A stretch of 20,039 nucleotides of DNA from an uncultured Collinsella sp. (lineage in GTDB: Bacteria; Actinomycetota; Coriobacteriia; Coriobacteriales; Coriobacteriaceae), in contig URYW01000028.1 of NCBI GenBank assembly GCA_900552145.1, positions 1 to 20,039 of the forward strand, in the 5' to 3' direction. The notes below the pieces were generated by a model, which saw nothing but the letters and a program-made list of their open reading frames with translations, searched no databases and was not told the DNA's origin. Positions 1 through 6,335 of this stretch are shown one piece after another. Numbering within the stretch: position 1 is the stretch's first letter; each line of letters starts with the position of its first letter. Position numbers and translations under genes: made by a program.

Positions 1-1441
1 CGATGATGATGCTGAGTGCGTCCTCGTAGCGGCCCTCGTCAACAGCCGCCAGATAGGCGGGAATATCCTGCTGGATGGGGCAGCTCGTGCGGCACGGCGT
101 GGTAAAGCAGTCGGAAAGCGGGCTCTTGCCGGCGACCTTGCGGTCGGGCAGCGGGCGCAGCGGCTTCTTGTAGAGCGGGTTGGTGAGCGAGTCGGTCTGG
201 ATCGCAGTCACGGCCTCGAGAGAGACGCCCGCGAACGGCTTGCCATCCAGGTCGGTAAACTCGCCAGCCATCTGGCTAAAGCGCTCGTAGCCACCAGGCT
301 TGAGCACGTCGGTCGCCAGGGTGACGGGCCAAATGCCGGCATCGTACAGGGCGCGGATGTTGTAGACCGTAGCACCGCCAGAGTAGCTAATGCGCAGCTT
401 GCCATCGAACTGCTCGGTAATGCGACGGGCGGCCTCGATGGTCAGCGAGAACAGCGAACGGCCGGACATGTACATCTCGGTGGAGGGCAGCTCGTTCCTC
501 GTCACGTCGACGGGGAACGTGTTGGTCAGCTTGACGCCAAACTCCAGGCCGCGCTCGGCGCACAGGGCGATCAGGCGCTCGAACATGGGCACGGCGTCGG
601 CCCACTGCAGGTCCTCGCGGAAGTGCGTGTCATCGAAGACGATGTAGTCAAAGCCCAGCTCGTTCAGACGCTGGCGGGCAAACTCATAGCCCAGCAGCGT
701 GGGGTTGCACTTGATGTAGGTGTTGAGGCCCTTCTCGGTGATCAGATAGGTCGCGATGCGCTCGATCTCGGCGGGCGGGCAGCCGTGCAGGGTAGACTCG
801 GTGATGGAGTTGGAGACGCGTGCCGGGATGGACTCGACAAACGCGGCATCGACATGCTCAAACTTGTCCAGGTTAGCGAGCGCCCACGTGCGGCACTCGT
901 TCCAAACCTCGGAGCCGCTGGCGTCCTTCATGCCCTCAATGTACGCATCGACCTTGGGGCTCTTGATGCCCTCCAGGTCATAACCCACGGACATGTTGAA
1001 GACAAAGCCGTCCGGGCTGCCCAGGCCGTACTCGCGAGCGATCAGGTGGCAGGCAAACCATGCCTTCACGTACTCGGCAAAAGCCTGCGGAACCTCGAGC
1101 TCGGTCGACCACTCGCAGTTGTAGCACTCGTCCTGCGCCACAATGCAGGGCTTGTTGACACACTTGGAGAGCTCCTCGCCGTCCATAACCTGAACGGTCT
1201 TGAGCTCAAAGAAGCGGGAACCGGCCACGTAGGATGCCACGATGTTCTGGGCCAACTGCGTATTGGGACCGGCGGCCGGGCCAAACGGAGTCTCGATGCG
1301 CTCGTCAAAAATGGGAAGCGCGCCCTCCTGGTTGGTCGTGACCATCTTGCGCACGCCAAAGACGGCGCCCTGAGTCTTGTGCTCCTCGATGATCCAGTTC
1401 ATCAGCTGCGAAAACGGGATCGGCCTCATGATGTCGCTCAT
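1..1441 (-). CDS. ygfK: YgfK, putative flavin/Fe-S oxidoreductase of the purine-degradation cluster (partial, 3' end outside window)
   Basis: Seen: an open frame runs from ATG at 1441 to the left edge, 480 codons with no stop. It begins MSDIMRPIPF and has GPAAGPNTQLAQN (about residues 54-66), NMSVGYDLEGIK (149-160), a SGG motif near 355 and a cysteine-rich stretch CFTTPCRTSCPIQQDIP at about 446-462. Family: this matches E. coli YgfK (about 1030 aa), with an N-terminal dihydroorotate-dehydrogenase-like barrel followed by a glutamate-synthase-type Fe-S and FAD/NAD(P) half. Only the barrel and the start of the Fe-S region are present here. YgfK is often labelled putative selenate reductase subunit; its place beside ssnA and a purine permease fits a redox step in anaerobic purine/urate breakdown, though its substrate is unsettled. 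GAGAGGAA precedes the ATG. The gene lies 149 bp downstream of ssnA on the same strand. Confidence 0.9.
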   Translation of the reverse strand, partial: MSDIMRPIPFSQLMNWIIEEHKTQGAVFGVRKMVTTNQEGALPIFDERIETPFGPAAGPNTQLAQNIVASYVAGSRFFELKTVQVMDGEELSKCVNKPCIVAQDECYNCEWSTELEVPQAFAEYVKAWFACHLIAREYGLGSPDGFVFNMSVGYDLEGIKSPKVDAYIEGMKDASGSEVWNECRTWALANLDKFEHVDAAFVESIPARVSNSITESTLHGCPPAEIERIATYLITEKGLNTYIKCNPTLLGYEFARQRLNELGFDYIVFDDTHFREDLQWADAVPMFERLIALCAERGLEFGVKLTNTFPVDVTRNELPSTEMYMSGRSLFSLTIEAARRITEQFDGKLRISYSGGATVYNIRALYDAGIWPVTLATDVLKPGGYERFSQMAGEFTDLDGKPFAGVSLEAVTAIQTDSLTNPLYKKPLRPLPDRKVAGKSPLSDCFTTPCRTSCPIQQDIPAYLAAVDEGRYEDALSIII

Positions 1442-1533
1442 AATGAGTTCCTCTCTGTAACGCCCGGCGAGACCGCGCGGCGGGCGCAAATACGGTGTAG
1501 CGCTAGCACAGCGCCGGCGACCCCGCGGAGGCC

Positions 1534-1573
1534 GCCTATGCGCGCGCCGGATGTGGCGAAACATCCGACGCGC
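1534..1573 (-). other. Hairpin in the ssnA-ygfK gap
   Basis: GC-rich inverted repeat a short distance after the ssnA stop: GGATGT at 1549-1554 pairs with ACATCC at 1561-1566 across a GGCGAA loop, flanked by outer CGCGCG arms. There is no T-run on the minus strand, so a classic terminator is unlikely. It could stabilise the upstream ssnA mRNA or act as a processing site. The remaining gap up to the ygfK ribosome-binding site is GC-rich and shows no gene. Confidence 0.45.
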
Positions 1574-1590
1574 GCGAATCTACTTGTGAA

Positions 1591-2946
1591 TTAGTAGGTG
1601 CGATCGTTGAGCGTGCTCCAGAGCTTCTTGGACTCGGCCATGGTCCACGCGTTGATCTTGTCCTCATCAATGCCAACGAACTCGCGATCCTTGTACAGGA
1701 CGCGGCCGTTGATGATGGTGGTGCGGCAGTTTTTGCCCATCATGCCAAAGAGCATGTGGCCGTCGATATTCTCCTCGCTCAGCGGCGTAAAGGGCTTGTA
1801 GTCCATAACGATAACGTCGGCGGCAGCGCCGGCCTCGAGCACACCGAGCTTGCGATCGAAGTACTTGCTCGCCATCTTGGCGTTGTTCTCGAACAGCATG
1901 GTCATGGCCTCGCACCAGCCCACGTTGGGCATGGCGGCGTTGTGGCGCTGAATAATCAGGAAGACCTTAAGGCTCTCGAGCATATCGTGGGTGTAGGCGT
2001 CGGTGCCCATGCACACGGGGATGCCGCGGCGGAAGAACTCGAGCACGGGGGCGCAGCCCACGGCGTTGCCCATATTGGATTCGGGGTTGTTGACCAGCCA
2101 AGTGCCGGACTCCTTGACGATATCCATCTCGGCAGGCGTCACGTGGATGCAGTGGCCCAGCATGGTGTCGGGACCCAGCAGGTTGTGCTGCAGCAGGCGC
2201 TCGACGGGGCTGATGCCACCGCGGTTGAGGCGGGAGTCCCACACGTCGTTCATGCCCTCGCACACATGGATGTGGAAGCCGGTCAGGCCGTTGTTGGCCT
2301 CGGCCATCTTATCCATGGTCTCGTCCGAAAGCGTAAAGGTAGCATGTCCGCCAAACATGGCGGCGATCATGTGGTTGTCGTTATCGCGACGCTCCTTGGC
2401 GGCCCACTGGGCAAACTCGGCGTTCTCGGCAATAGCCTGGTCGCACTTTTCCTGACCACGGCGGTCGGAAACCTCGTAGCACAGGCACGAACGCATGCCC
2501 AGCTCCTGAGCGGCGTCCTTAATGGTAAAGAGGCTGCCCGGAATCTCGCAGAAGCTCGCATGGTGATCGAAGATCGTGGTGACGCCGTCGCGGATGGAAT
2601 CCAGAATCGTGGCATAGGCGCTGGCCTTGGTGCCGTCGAGCGTCAGGTTGTCGTCGATCTTCCACCACTGCTGCTCAAGATTCTCCAGGAAGTTGGTGGG
2701 GTTGCAGCCCTTAATGGCAAGACCGCGGGCCAGACCCGAGTAGATGTGGGTGTGGCAGTTGATGAGTCCGGGCATGATGAGGTTGCCCTGGGCATCGACG
2801 TACTCGGCATCCGGGTACTTGGCCTTGAGCTCGCGCTCGGGGCCCACTTCGACGATCGTATCTCCGTCAATGGCGACCGCACCGTTTGGAATAAACGGGG
2901 TCTGAGCGTTGCGGGTAAAGACGGAACCGTTAGCGACCAGAAGCAT
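1591..2946 (-). CDS. ssnA: SsnA, TRZ/ATZ-family metal-dependent aminohydrolase
   Basis: Predicted 451-aa cytoplasmic amidohydrolase. Seen: the metal-binding HTHIYSG motif at about residues 65-71 after an IMPGLINC strand, GFHIHVCEG near 225, LGHCIHV near 250 and GTDAYTHDM near 320, in the order expected for this barrel (His-x-His, His, Asp). The C-terminus carries the usual ADVIVMDY strand. Length matches E. coli SsnA (about 442 aa). Start: an ATG at 2964 is also in frame, but AGGGAG lies just before the ATG at 2946, so the shorter form MLLVANGS is preferred. The gene lies between the purine permease and ygfK, all on the minus strand. The family deaminates or hydrolyses N-heterocycles; a purine breakdown intermediate is the likely substrate, but this is inferred from context. 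Confidence 0.88.
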   Translation of the reverse strand: MLLVANGSVFTRNAQTPFIPNGAVAIDGDTIVEVGPERELKAKYPDAEYVDAQGNLIMPGLINCHTHIYSGLARGLAIKGCNPTNFLENLEQQWWKIDDNLTLDGTKASAYATILDSIRDGVTTIFDHHASFCEIPGSLFTIKDAAQELGMRSCLCYEVSDRRGQEKCDQAIAENAEFAQWAAKERRDNDNHMIAAMFGGHATFTLSDETMDKMAEANNGLTGFHIHVCEGMNDVWDSRLNRGGISPVERLLQHNLLGPDTMLGHCIHVTPAEMDIVKESGTWLVNNPESNMGNAVGCAPVLEFFRRGIPVCMGTDAYTHDMLESLKVFLIIQRHNAAMPNVGWCEAMTMLFENNAKMASKYFDRKLGVLEAGAAADVIVMDYKPFTPLSEENIDGHMLFGMMGKNCRTTIINGRVLYKDREFVGIDEDKINAWTMAESKKLWSTLNDRTY

Positions 2947-3141
2947 GGATGCTCCCTTCAACATCAGAGGCGGGGTTTGACACCTCTGACATGGCGGAGT
3001 GCGAAGCGCCGGCCTACACCGGAAACGGGCCCTCTCCCGTCAACGCTTCACCAAAGGGACAAACCCTTTGAAGTGCGGCTTGGTGCCGCATGGCGTCGGC
3101 GGACGAGGCGATGCGTCCGCCGACGAATAGCACCGAATTGG
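2947..3141 (-). other. Hairpin-dense permease-ssnA intergenic region
   Basis: The 195-bp gap between the permease stop and the ssnA start has no credible gene but several inverted repeats. A perfect 12-bp stem (CGTCGGCGGACG at 3094-3105 with its complement at 3114-3125, 8-nt loop) lies just after the permease stop. CAAAGGG/CCCTTTG (3052-3070) and TCAGAGG/CCTCTGA (2964-2970 with 2983-2989) follow; the last overlaps the region immediately before the ssnA ribosome-binding site. None has a good T-run on the minus strand, so attenuation, mRNA protection or processing are more likely than simple termination. I recognise no known riboswitch. Confidence 0.5.
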
Positions 3142-4536
3142 TTACTTCTTGCTCTCGGGCAAGACCAGATCCACGGCAGCGTCCTTGGCAGCATCGATGT
3201 GCTGAGCCACGACCGGCGTCTGCGGAAGGATCAGGTTAAGGACAATGGCCATGATGGCGGTGGGGGTTACGGCATTGGAGCCGATGACGGTGGACACCCA
3301 GGCGGGCATACCCTCGCCGGCAAGGCAACCGCTGGCCATCCAGATACCCAGGCCAAAGACGACGGAGGTGCCGACGATGGTGGTAGTGCGCTGCGTGAGG
3401 CCCTCGCGGGTGAACATGCGCACGCCGTTCATGGTGATGGTGCCAAAGACGCCGACGGTCGCGCCGCCGATGACGGGCTGCGGGATAGCGGAAAGGACGG
3501 CAGAGAGCTGCGGGAACAGACCGGCGATGGCAAAGACGGCCGCAATGATCACAAAGACCCACTTGTTGACGACCTTGTTGGAGCAGATGATGCCCACGTT
3601 CTGGCCAAGGGCGCTGGTGGGAAGACCGCCCAGCAGACCGCCGACCATAGAGGTGAGGCCCTGGGACACGATAGCGCCGGAGAGCTCGCGCTCGGTGGGC
3701 ATACGGTCGATGGAGCCCAGGCAGGCGGCGGAGACGTCACCGATAACCTGGATGGCAACCATGGGGAACACGACGGCGAGGGTAATGCAGACCTCGGGAT
3801 CAAACTCGAGCGCGTAGGGCATGAGCTTGGGAAGAGCGAAGACCTGAGCGGTGGCGACGCTGGAGAAGTCGATCATGCCAAAGGGGATGGAGACGATCAT
3901 GCCAACGATCATGCCAAAGAACACGGATCCCAGCTTGAGCGTGCCCTTGCCAAAGTTGGCGAGCGCAAAGACCACGGCGAAGGTGATAAGAGCGACGCAC
4001 CAGGCCTGCGGGGTGCCCCACAGCGGCGTACCCATACCGCCGGCCATATACTTGACGGCCGTGGGATACAGCGAAACGCCGATGGAGAAGATGACCGTAC
4101 CGGTCACGACGGGCGGGAACAGCCACTTGATCTTGCTGTAGGCCAGACCAAAGAGGACCGCGACGGCGCCGCCGACGATCTCGCCACCCAGCAGCGCACC
4201 AAAGCTAAAGCCCGAGGCACCCATGGCCTGCAGGGCCGGCAGGAACGCGAACGAAACGCCCATGACGATGGGCAGGCCGCCGCCGATGCGACGGAAGGGA
4301 GCGAAGGCCTGAAGGGCCGTGTCGATCGCCGAAAGAATGAGCGCGACCTGGATGATGTCGGTACTCTGCTGGCTATTAAAGCCGTAGACGCCGGCCATGA
4401 TGACCGCCGGGGTAATGATGCCGGCAAACGATGCCAGTACGTGCTGAAGGGCACACGGGATCATTTCCTTAACGGGAGGCATGCCTTCGCGAGTGAACAG
4501 GGCTTCAGTGCCGTTCGTAACCGTCTCCTGGGTCAT
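3142..4536 (-). CDS. NCS2-family xanthine/urate-type permease
   Basis: Predicted 464-aa membrane transporter of the nucleobase-ascorbate (NCS2) family, probably a proton symporter importing xanthine, urate or a related purine. Seen: a short hydrophilic N-terminus, the TM1 Gln-His pair ALQHVLASFAG (residues 29-39), a dozen or so hydrophobic segments, IGGGLPIVMG (84-93), the TM8 region VIGDVSA (264-270) and the TM10 signature SALGQNVGII (308-317). Length is typical. Oddity: the family usually has a Glu three residues before the GD of TM8, where this protein reads AIQVIGD, apparently a Gln. It is first in a minus-strand set with ssnA and ygfK and divergent from the YheO-type regulator. Exact substrate cannot be told; urate or xanthine is the best guess from the neighbours. 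Confidence 0.85.
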   Translation of the reverse strand: MTQETVTNGTEALFTREGMPPVKEMIPCALQHVLASFAGIITPAVIMAGVYGFNSQQSTDIIQVALILSAIDTALQAFAPFRRIGGGLPIVMGVSFAFLPALQAMGASGFSFGALLGGEIVGGAVAVLFGLAYSKIKWLFPPVVTGTVIFSIGVSLYPTAVKYMAGGMGTPLWGTPQAWCVALITFAVVFALANFGKGTLKLGSVFFGMIVGMIVSIPFGMIDFSSVATAQVFALPKLMPYALEFDPEVCITLAVVFPMVAIQVIGDVSAACLGSIDRMPTERELSGAIVSQGLTSMVGGLLGGLPTSALGQNVGIICSNKVVNKWVFVIIAAVFAIAGLFPQLSAVLSAIPQPVIGGATVGVFGTITMNGVRMFTREGLTQRTTTIVGTSVVFGLGIWMASGCLAGEGMPAWVSTVIGSNAVTPTAIMAIVLNLILPQTPVVAQHIDAAKDAAVDLVLPESKK

Positions 4537-4888
4537 TTGACCACCAATCCTCGAAGTAGTTGTTTTCGCATCTGACGCTCTATTGTGACGCAGTGCGGGG
4601 TTGAGGTTGTGCCTTCATTGCATATCGTATTAAAGATGATTCTCATTCTCAATAATAATTTTTTGTTATCAGACTATTCTTCAGCTGAAATTACGCATTT
4701 CCGCAGGTCAGGAAAGTGTCTGGTCAAAATAACATCTAACATTTCTTTTGGTCAACCGTTTACCGCTAAATTCCTACCGTTCGTCTGCATTACGCAATGT
4801 ACCTGCGGATATACGAGATGATGGGCAGCGTGTTACCATGAGAAAAAATTGTTATGAACATTTCCGATTTCACCCAAAGGAGTTGCCC
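4537..4888. promoter_or_regulatory. Divergent regulatory region, permease operon / YheO-type regulator
   Basis: This 352-bp gap is clearly AT-richer than its surroundings (about 4600-4870) and holds no convincing gene. It must carry promoters for the minus-strand permease operon and the plus-strand regulator. Two GGTCAA copies lie at 4722-4727 and 4750-4755, and GGTCATTTGACC at 4531-4542 overlaps the permease start codon. AAAGGAG at 4876-4882 is a strong ribosome-binding site that fixes the regulator's GTG start. TCAGCTGA near 4681 is a short palindrome. Confidence 0.6.
4726..4755 (-). promoter_or_regulatory. Candidate promoter of the permease-ssnA-ygfK operon
   Basis: On the minus strand TTGACC (4755-4750) is followed after 18 nt by TATTTT (4731-4726), which is preceded by TGT, giving an extended -10. 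It lies about 190 nt upstream of the permease start. The -35 fits consensus at 5 of 6 positions, the -10 at 4 of 6. Sequence match only. Confidence 0.3.
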
Positions 4889-5545
4889 GTGAACGAGACC
4901 GTACGTCGCTTTTTGCCGATGGTCGATTTTCTGGAGCAGATACTCGGCAAAAACAGCGAAATCGTGCTGCACGATTTCTCGGATCCCGACCACGCCATCG
5001 TCGATATTCGCAACGGCATCGTGAGCGGCCGCAAGGTCGGCGGTCCCGCCACCGATCTGGCACTCAAGATCATGCACGACGCCAAGTATCGCGACCTGCC
5101 GTTTATTACGGGCTACGAGGGGCGCGGTGCCGGCGGCAAGACGTTGGAGTCAGCGACGTACTTTATCCGCGAGAATGATGAGATCGTCGGTATGCTCTGC
5201 GTCAACACCGACCTCTCGACCGTGCGCTCCATCAACGCCATGGCGCAGCAGCTCATGGCGTGCTTCGACGCGGCGCCGACGCGCACGGAGCCCGCCCCTA
5301 TCGAGGTCGAAAGCCTTTCGGAGTCTACACAGGAGCTCATCGACCGCAGCATTGCCGAGTTGCTGAGCGCGCGCGGGCTGGATGTAGCGTCGCTTGGTCA
5401 GAGCGACCGCGTGGACGTCATTCGCCACCTCAACGGTAACGGGGTGTTCATGCTCAAGGGCGCCGTGGCCTGCGCCGCCGCCGCGCTGGGCATCTCTGAG
5501 CCCAGCGTCTACCGCTACCTGCAAAAAGTCCGCAAGGAAGGCTAA
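4889..5545 (+). CDS. YheO-type transcriptional regulator (PAS_6 plus HTH)
   Basis: Predicted 218-aa DNA-binding regulator. Seen: an N-terminal YheO-like PAS region (about residues 5-112: LGKNSEIVLHDFSDPDHAI, GGPATDLALK, the GYEGRG-GGKTLESATYFIR stretch and IVGMLCVNTDLS), a variable linker rich in Glu/Pro (125-150), and a C-terminal helix-turn-helix (about 185-215, ending ALGISEPSVYRYLQKVRKEG). Start: the frame is open further upstream, but AAAGGAG six bases before the GTG at 4889 decides it, and family similarity begins there. It is transcribed away from the purine permease operon, so it probably responds to a small-molecule signal and controls that operon; ligand and direction of control are not visible. 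A strong terminator follows. The E. coli relative DauR controls D-arginine catabolism, so ligand use varies. Confidence 0.85.
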   Translation: MNETVRRFLPMVDFLEQILGKNSEIVLHDFSDPDHAIVDIRNGIVSGRKVGGPATDLALKIMHDAKYRDLPFITGYEGRGAGGKTLESATYFIRENDEIVGMLCVNTDLSTVRSINAMAQQLMACFDAAPTRTEPAPIEVESLSESTQELIDRSIAELLSARGLDVASLGQSDRVDVIRHLNGNGVFMLKGAVACAAAALGISEPSVYRYLQKVRKEG

Positions 5546-5589
5546 CGAGCAAAATGGAGTGCGACTCCACAAGCGATCCGTCACTTGAT

Positions 5590-5627
5590 AAAAGACCCTG
5601 CAGCTCGCACGCGCTGCAGGGTCTTTT
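5590..5627. terminator. Bidirectional Rho-independent terminator
   Basis: A 15-bp perfect stem (AAAAGACCCTGCAGC at 5590-5604 with its complement at 5613-5627, 8-nt loop) is followed by T residues on the plus strand and, because the stem starts with A residues, by T on the minus strand too. It separates the convergent regulator (+) and ridA (-). Confidence 0.9.
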
Positions 5628-5657
5628 TGCATGTCATGTTTAGTTGTGGCCAACGCC

Positions 5658-6035
5658 TTAGAGAGCGGCAACGACCTCGATCTCGACCAGACCGCCAGCC
5701 GGAAGGGCGGCAACCTGGAAGGCGCTGCGCGCGGGGAACGGGGCCTCGAACTTGGAGGCGTAGATCTCGTTCACGGCGGCGAAGTCGGCGATGTCGGCCA
5801 GGTAGACCGTGGTCTTGACGACATCGGCAAAGGTAGCGCCGGCAGCGGTCAGCAGGGCCTCGACGTTGGCGAGGGACTGCTTGGCCTGGGCCTCGACGCC
5901 CTCGGGCATCTTGCCGGTCGCGGGGTCGATGCCCAGCTGGCCGGACAGGAACACCATGTTGCCGGCCTGGATACCGGGGGAATACGGGCCGATGGCTGCG
6001 GGTGCGTTATCGGAAGACACGACGGTCTTGCTCAT
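5658..6035 (-). CDS. ridA: RidA family 2-iminobutanoate/2-iminopropanoate deaminase
   Basis: Predicted 125-aa cytosolic enzyme of the RidA/YjgF/UK114 family, which forms trimers and hydrolyses reactive enamines/imines such as 2-aminoacrylate to the keto acid and ammonia. Seen: IGPYSPGIQAGNMVFLSGQ near the N-terminus and the signature PARSAFQVAALPAGGLVEIEV near the end, with Arg103 and Glu118 at the positions of the substrate-binding Arg and catalytic-region Glu. Start: ATG at 6035 has AAGGAG eight bases ahead; in-frame sequence further upstream does not resemble the family. Context: it sits next to, but not in, the purine-degradation block. One step of that pathway elsewhere (2,3-diaminopropionate ammonia-lyase, YgeX) passes through aminoacrylate, so a functional link is possible. 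Confidence 0.93.
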   Translation of the reverse strand: MSKTVVSSDNAPAAIGPYSPGIQAGNMVFLSGQLGIDPATGKMPEGVEAQAKQSLANVEALLTAAGATFADVVKTTVYLADIADFAAVNEIYASKFEAPFPARSAFQVAALPAGGLVEIEVVAAL

Positions 6036-6335
6036 GTTTTTCTCCTTACGATCAATTGAGAGAGCGTGAGCGCGGTGTTCACACCGGGAGGCACAGTTCG
6101 GTCTGAACACCGCGCTTGATTGGGATAGTACTCAAGGTTTCTGTTTGATGCAAGAATATTATCAGCTTGCGAGAATATTTTATCGCCCAACGGCGCCCGT
6201 TGGCAGCTGAACGGTTCTCCACGGGGTCAGCCAGCCTAAGCTGCTGAAGACTTTATCCCGCTTGGAGCACGGGCATCGCCTGCCGCAACGGCACCACTAT
6301 ACTTTTGAATATCTGAGCATTTTGAAAGGCAGGAT
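6036..6335. promoter_or_regulatory. Divergent intergenic region of ridA and the U32 gene
   Basis: This 300-bp gap holds no gene that I can support. Nearest ridA is a long hairpin (separate entry). An AT-rich patch at about 6140-6185 contains two AGAATATT copies 19 bp apart (6153-6160 and 6172-6179) and is the likeliest place for the ridA promoter, though no good -35/-10 pair stands out. A small hairpin CCAACG/CGTTGG lies at 6187-6203. TATACT at about 6298-6303, some 33 bp before the U32 start, is a plausible -10 for the plus-strand gene without a recognisable -35. Confidence 0.45.
6069..6116 (-). other. Long hairpin in the ridA 5' leader
   Basis: A perfect 13-bp inverted repeat, AGCGCGGTGTTCA (6069-6081) with TGAACACCGCGCT (6104-6116), encloses a 22-nt loop in which ACCG and CGGT pair again after a C/C mismatch. 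It lies 33 bp ahead of the ridA start, on the transcript leader if the promoter is in the AT-rich patch at 6140-6185. There is no T-run after it, so it is not a simple terminator. Confidence 0.6.

Noticed and set aside
2947..3141. Purine or xanthine riboswitch before ssnA
   Set aside because: None of the conserved junction or loop sequences of known purine-sensing riboswitches is visible.
1756..4575. Long plus-strand open frame of 939 codons
   Set aside because: Antisense to ssnA and the permease, low complexity in His/Asp/Gly, no family resemblance; a side effect of high GC codon use.
4748..4888. N-terminal extension of the YheO-type regulator from 4748 or 4838
   Set aside because: The extension lies in AT-rich regulatory DNA, does not resemble the family, and a strong AAAGGAG site points to GTG at 4889.
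6069..6116. T-box leader ahead of ridA
   Set aside because: The sequence has a superficial GGTG/CACCGCG look, but lacks the T-box TGGN bulge sequence, specifier region and terminator.
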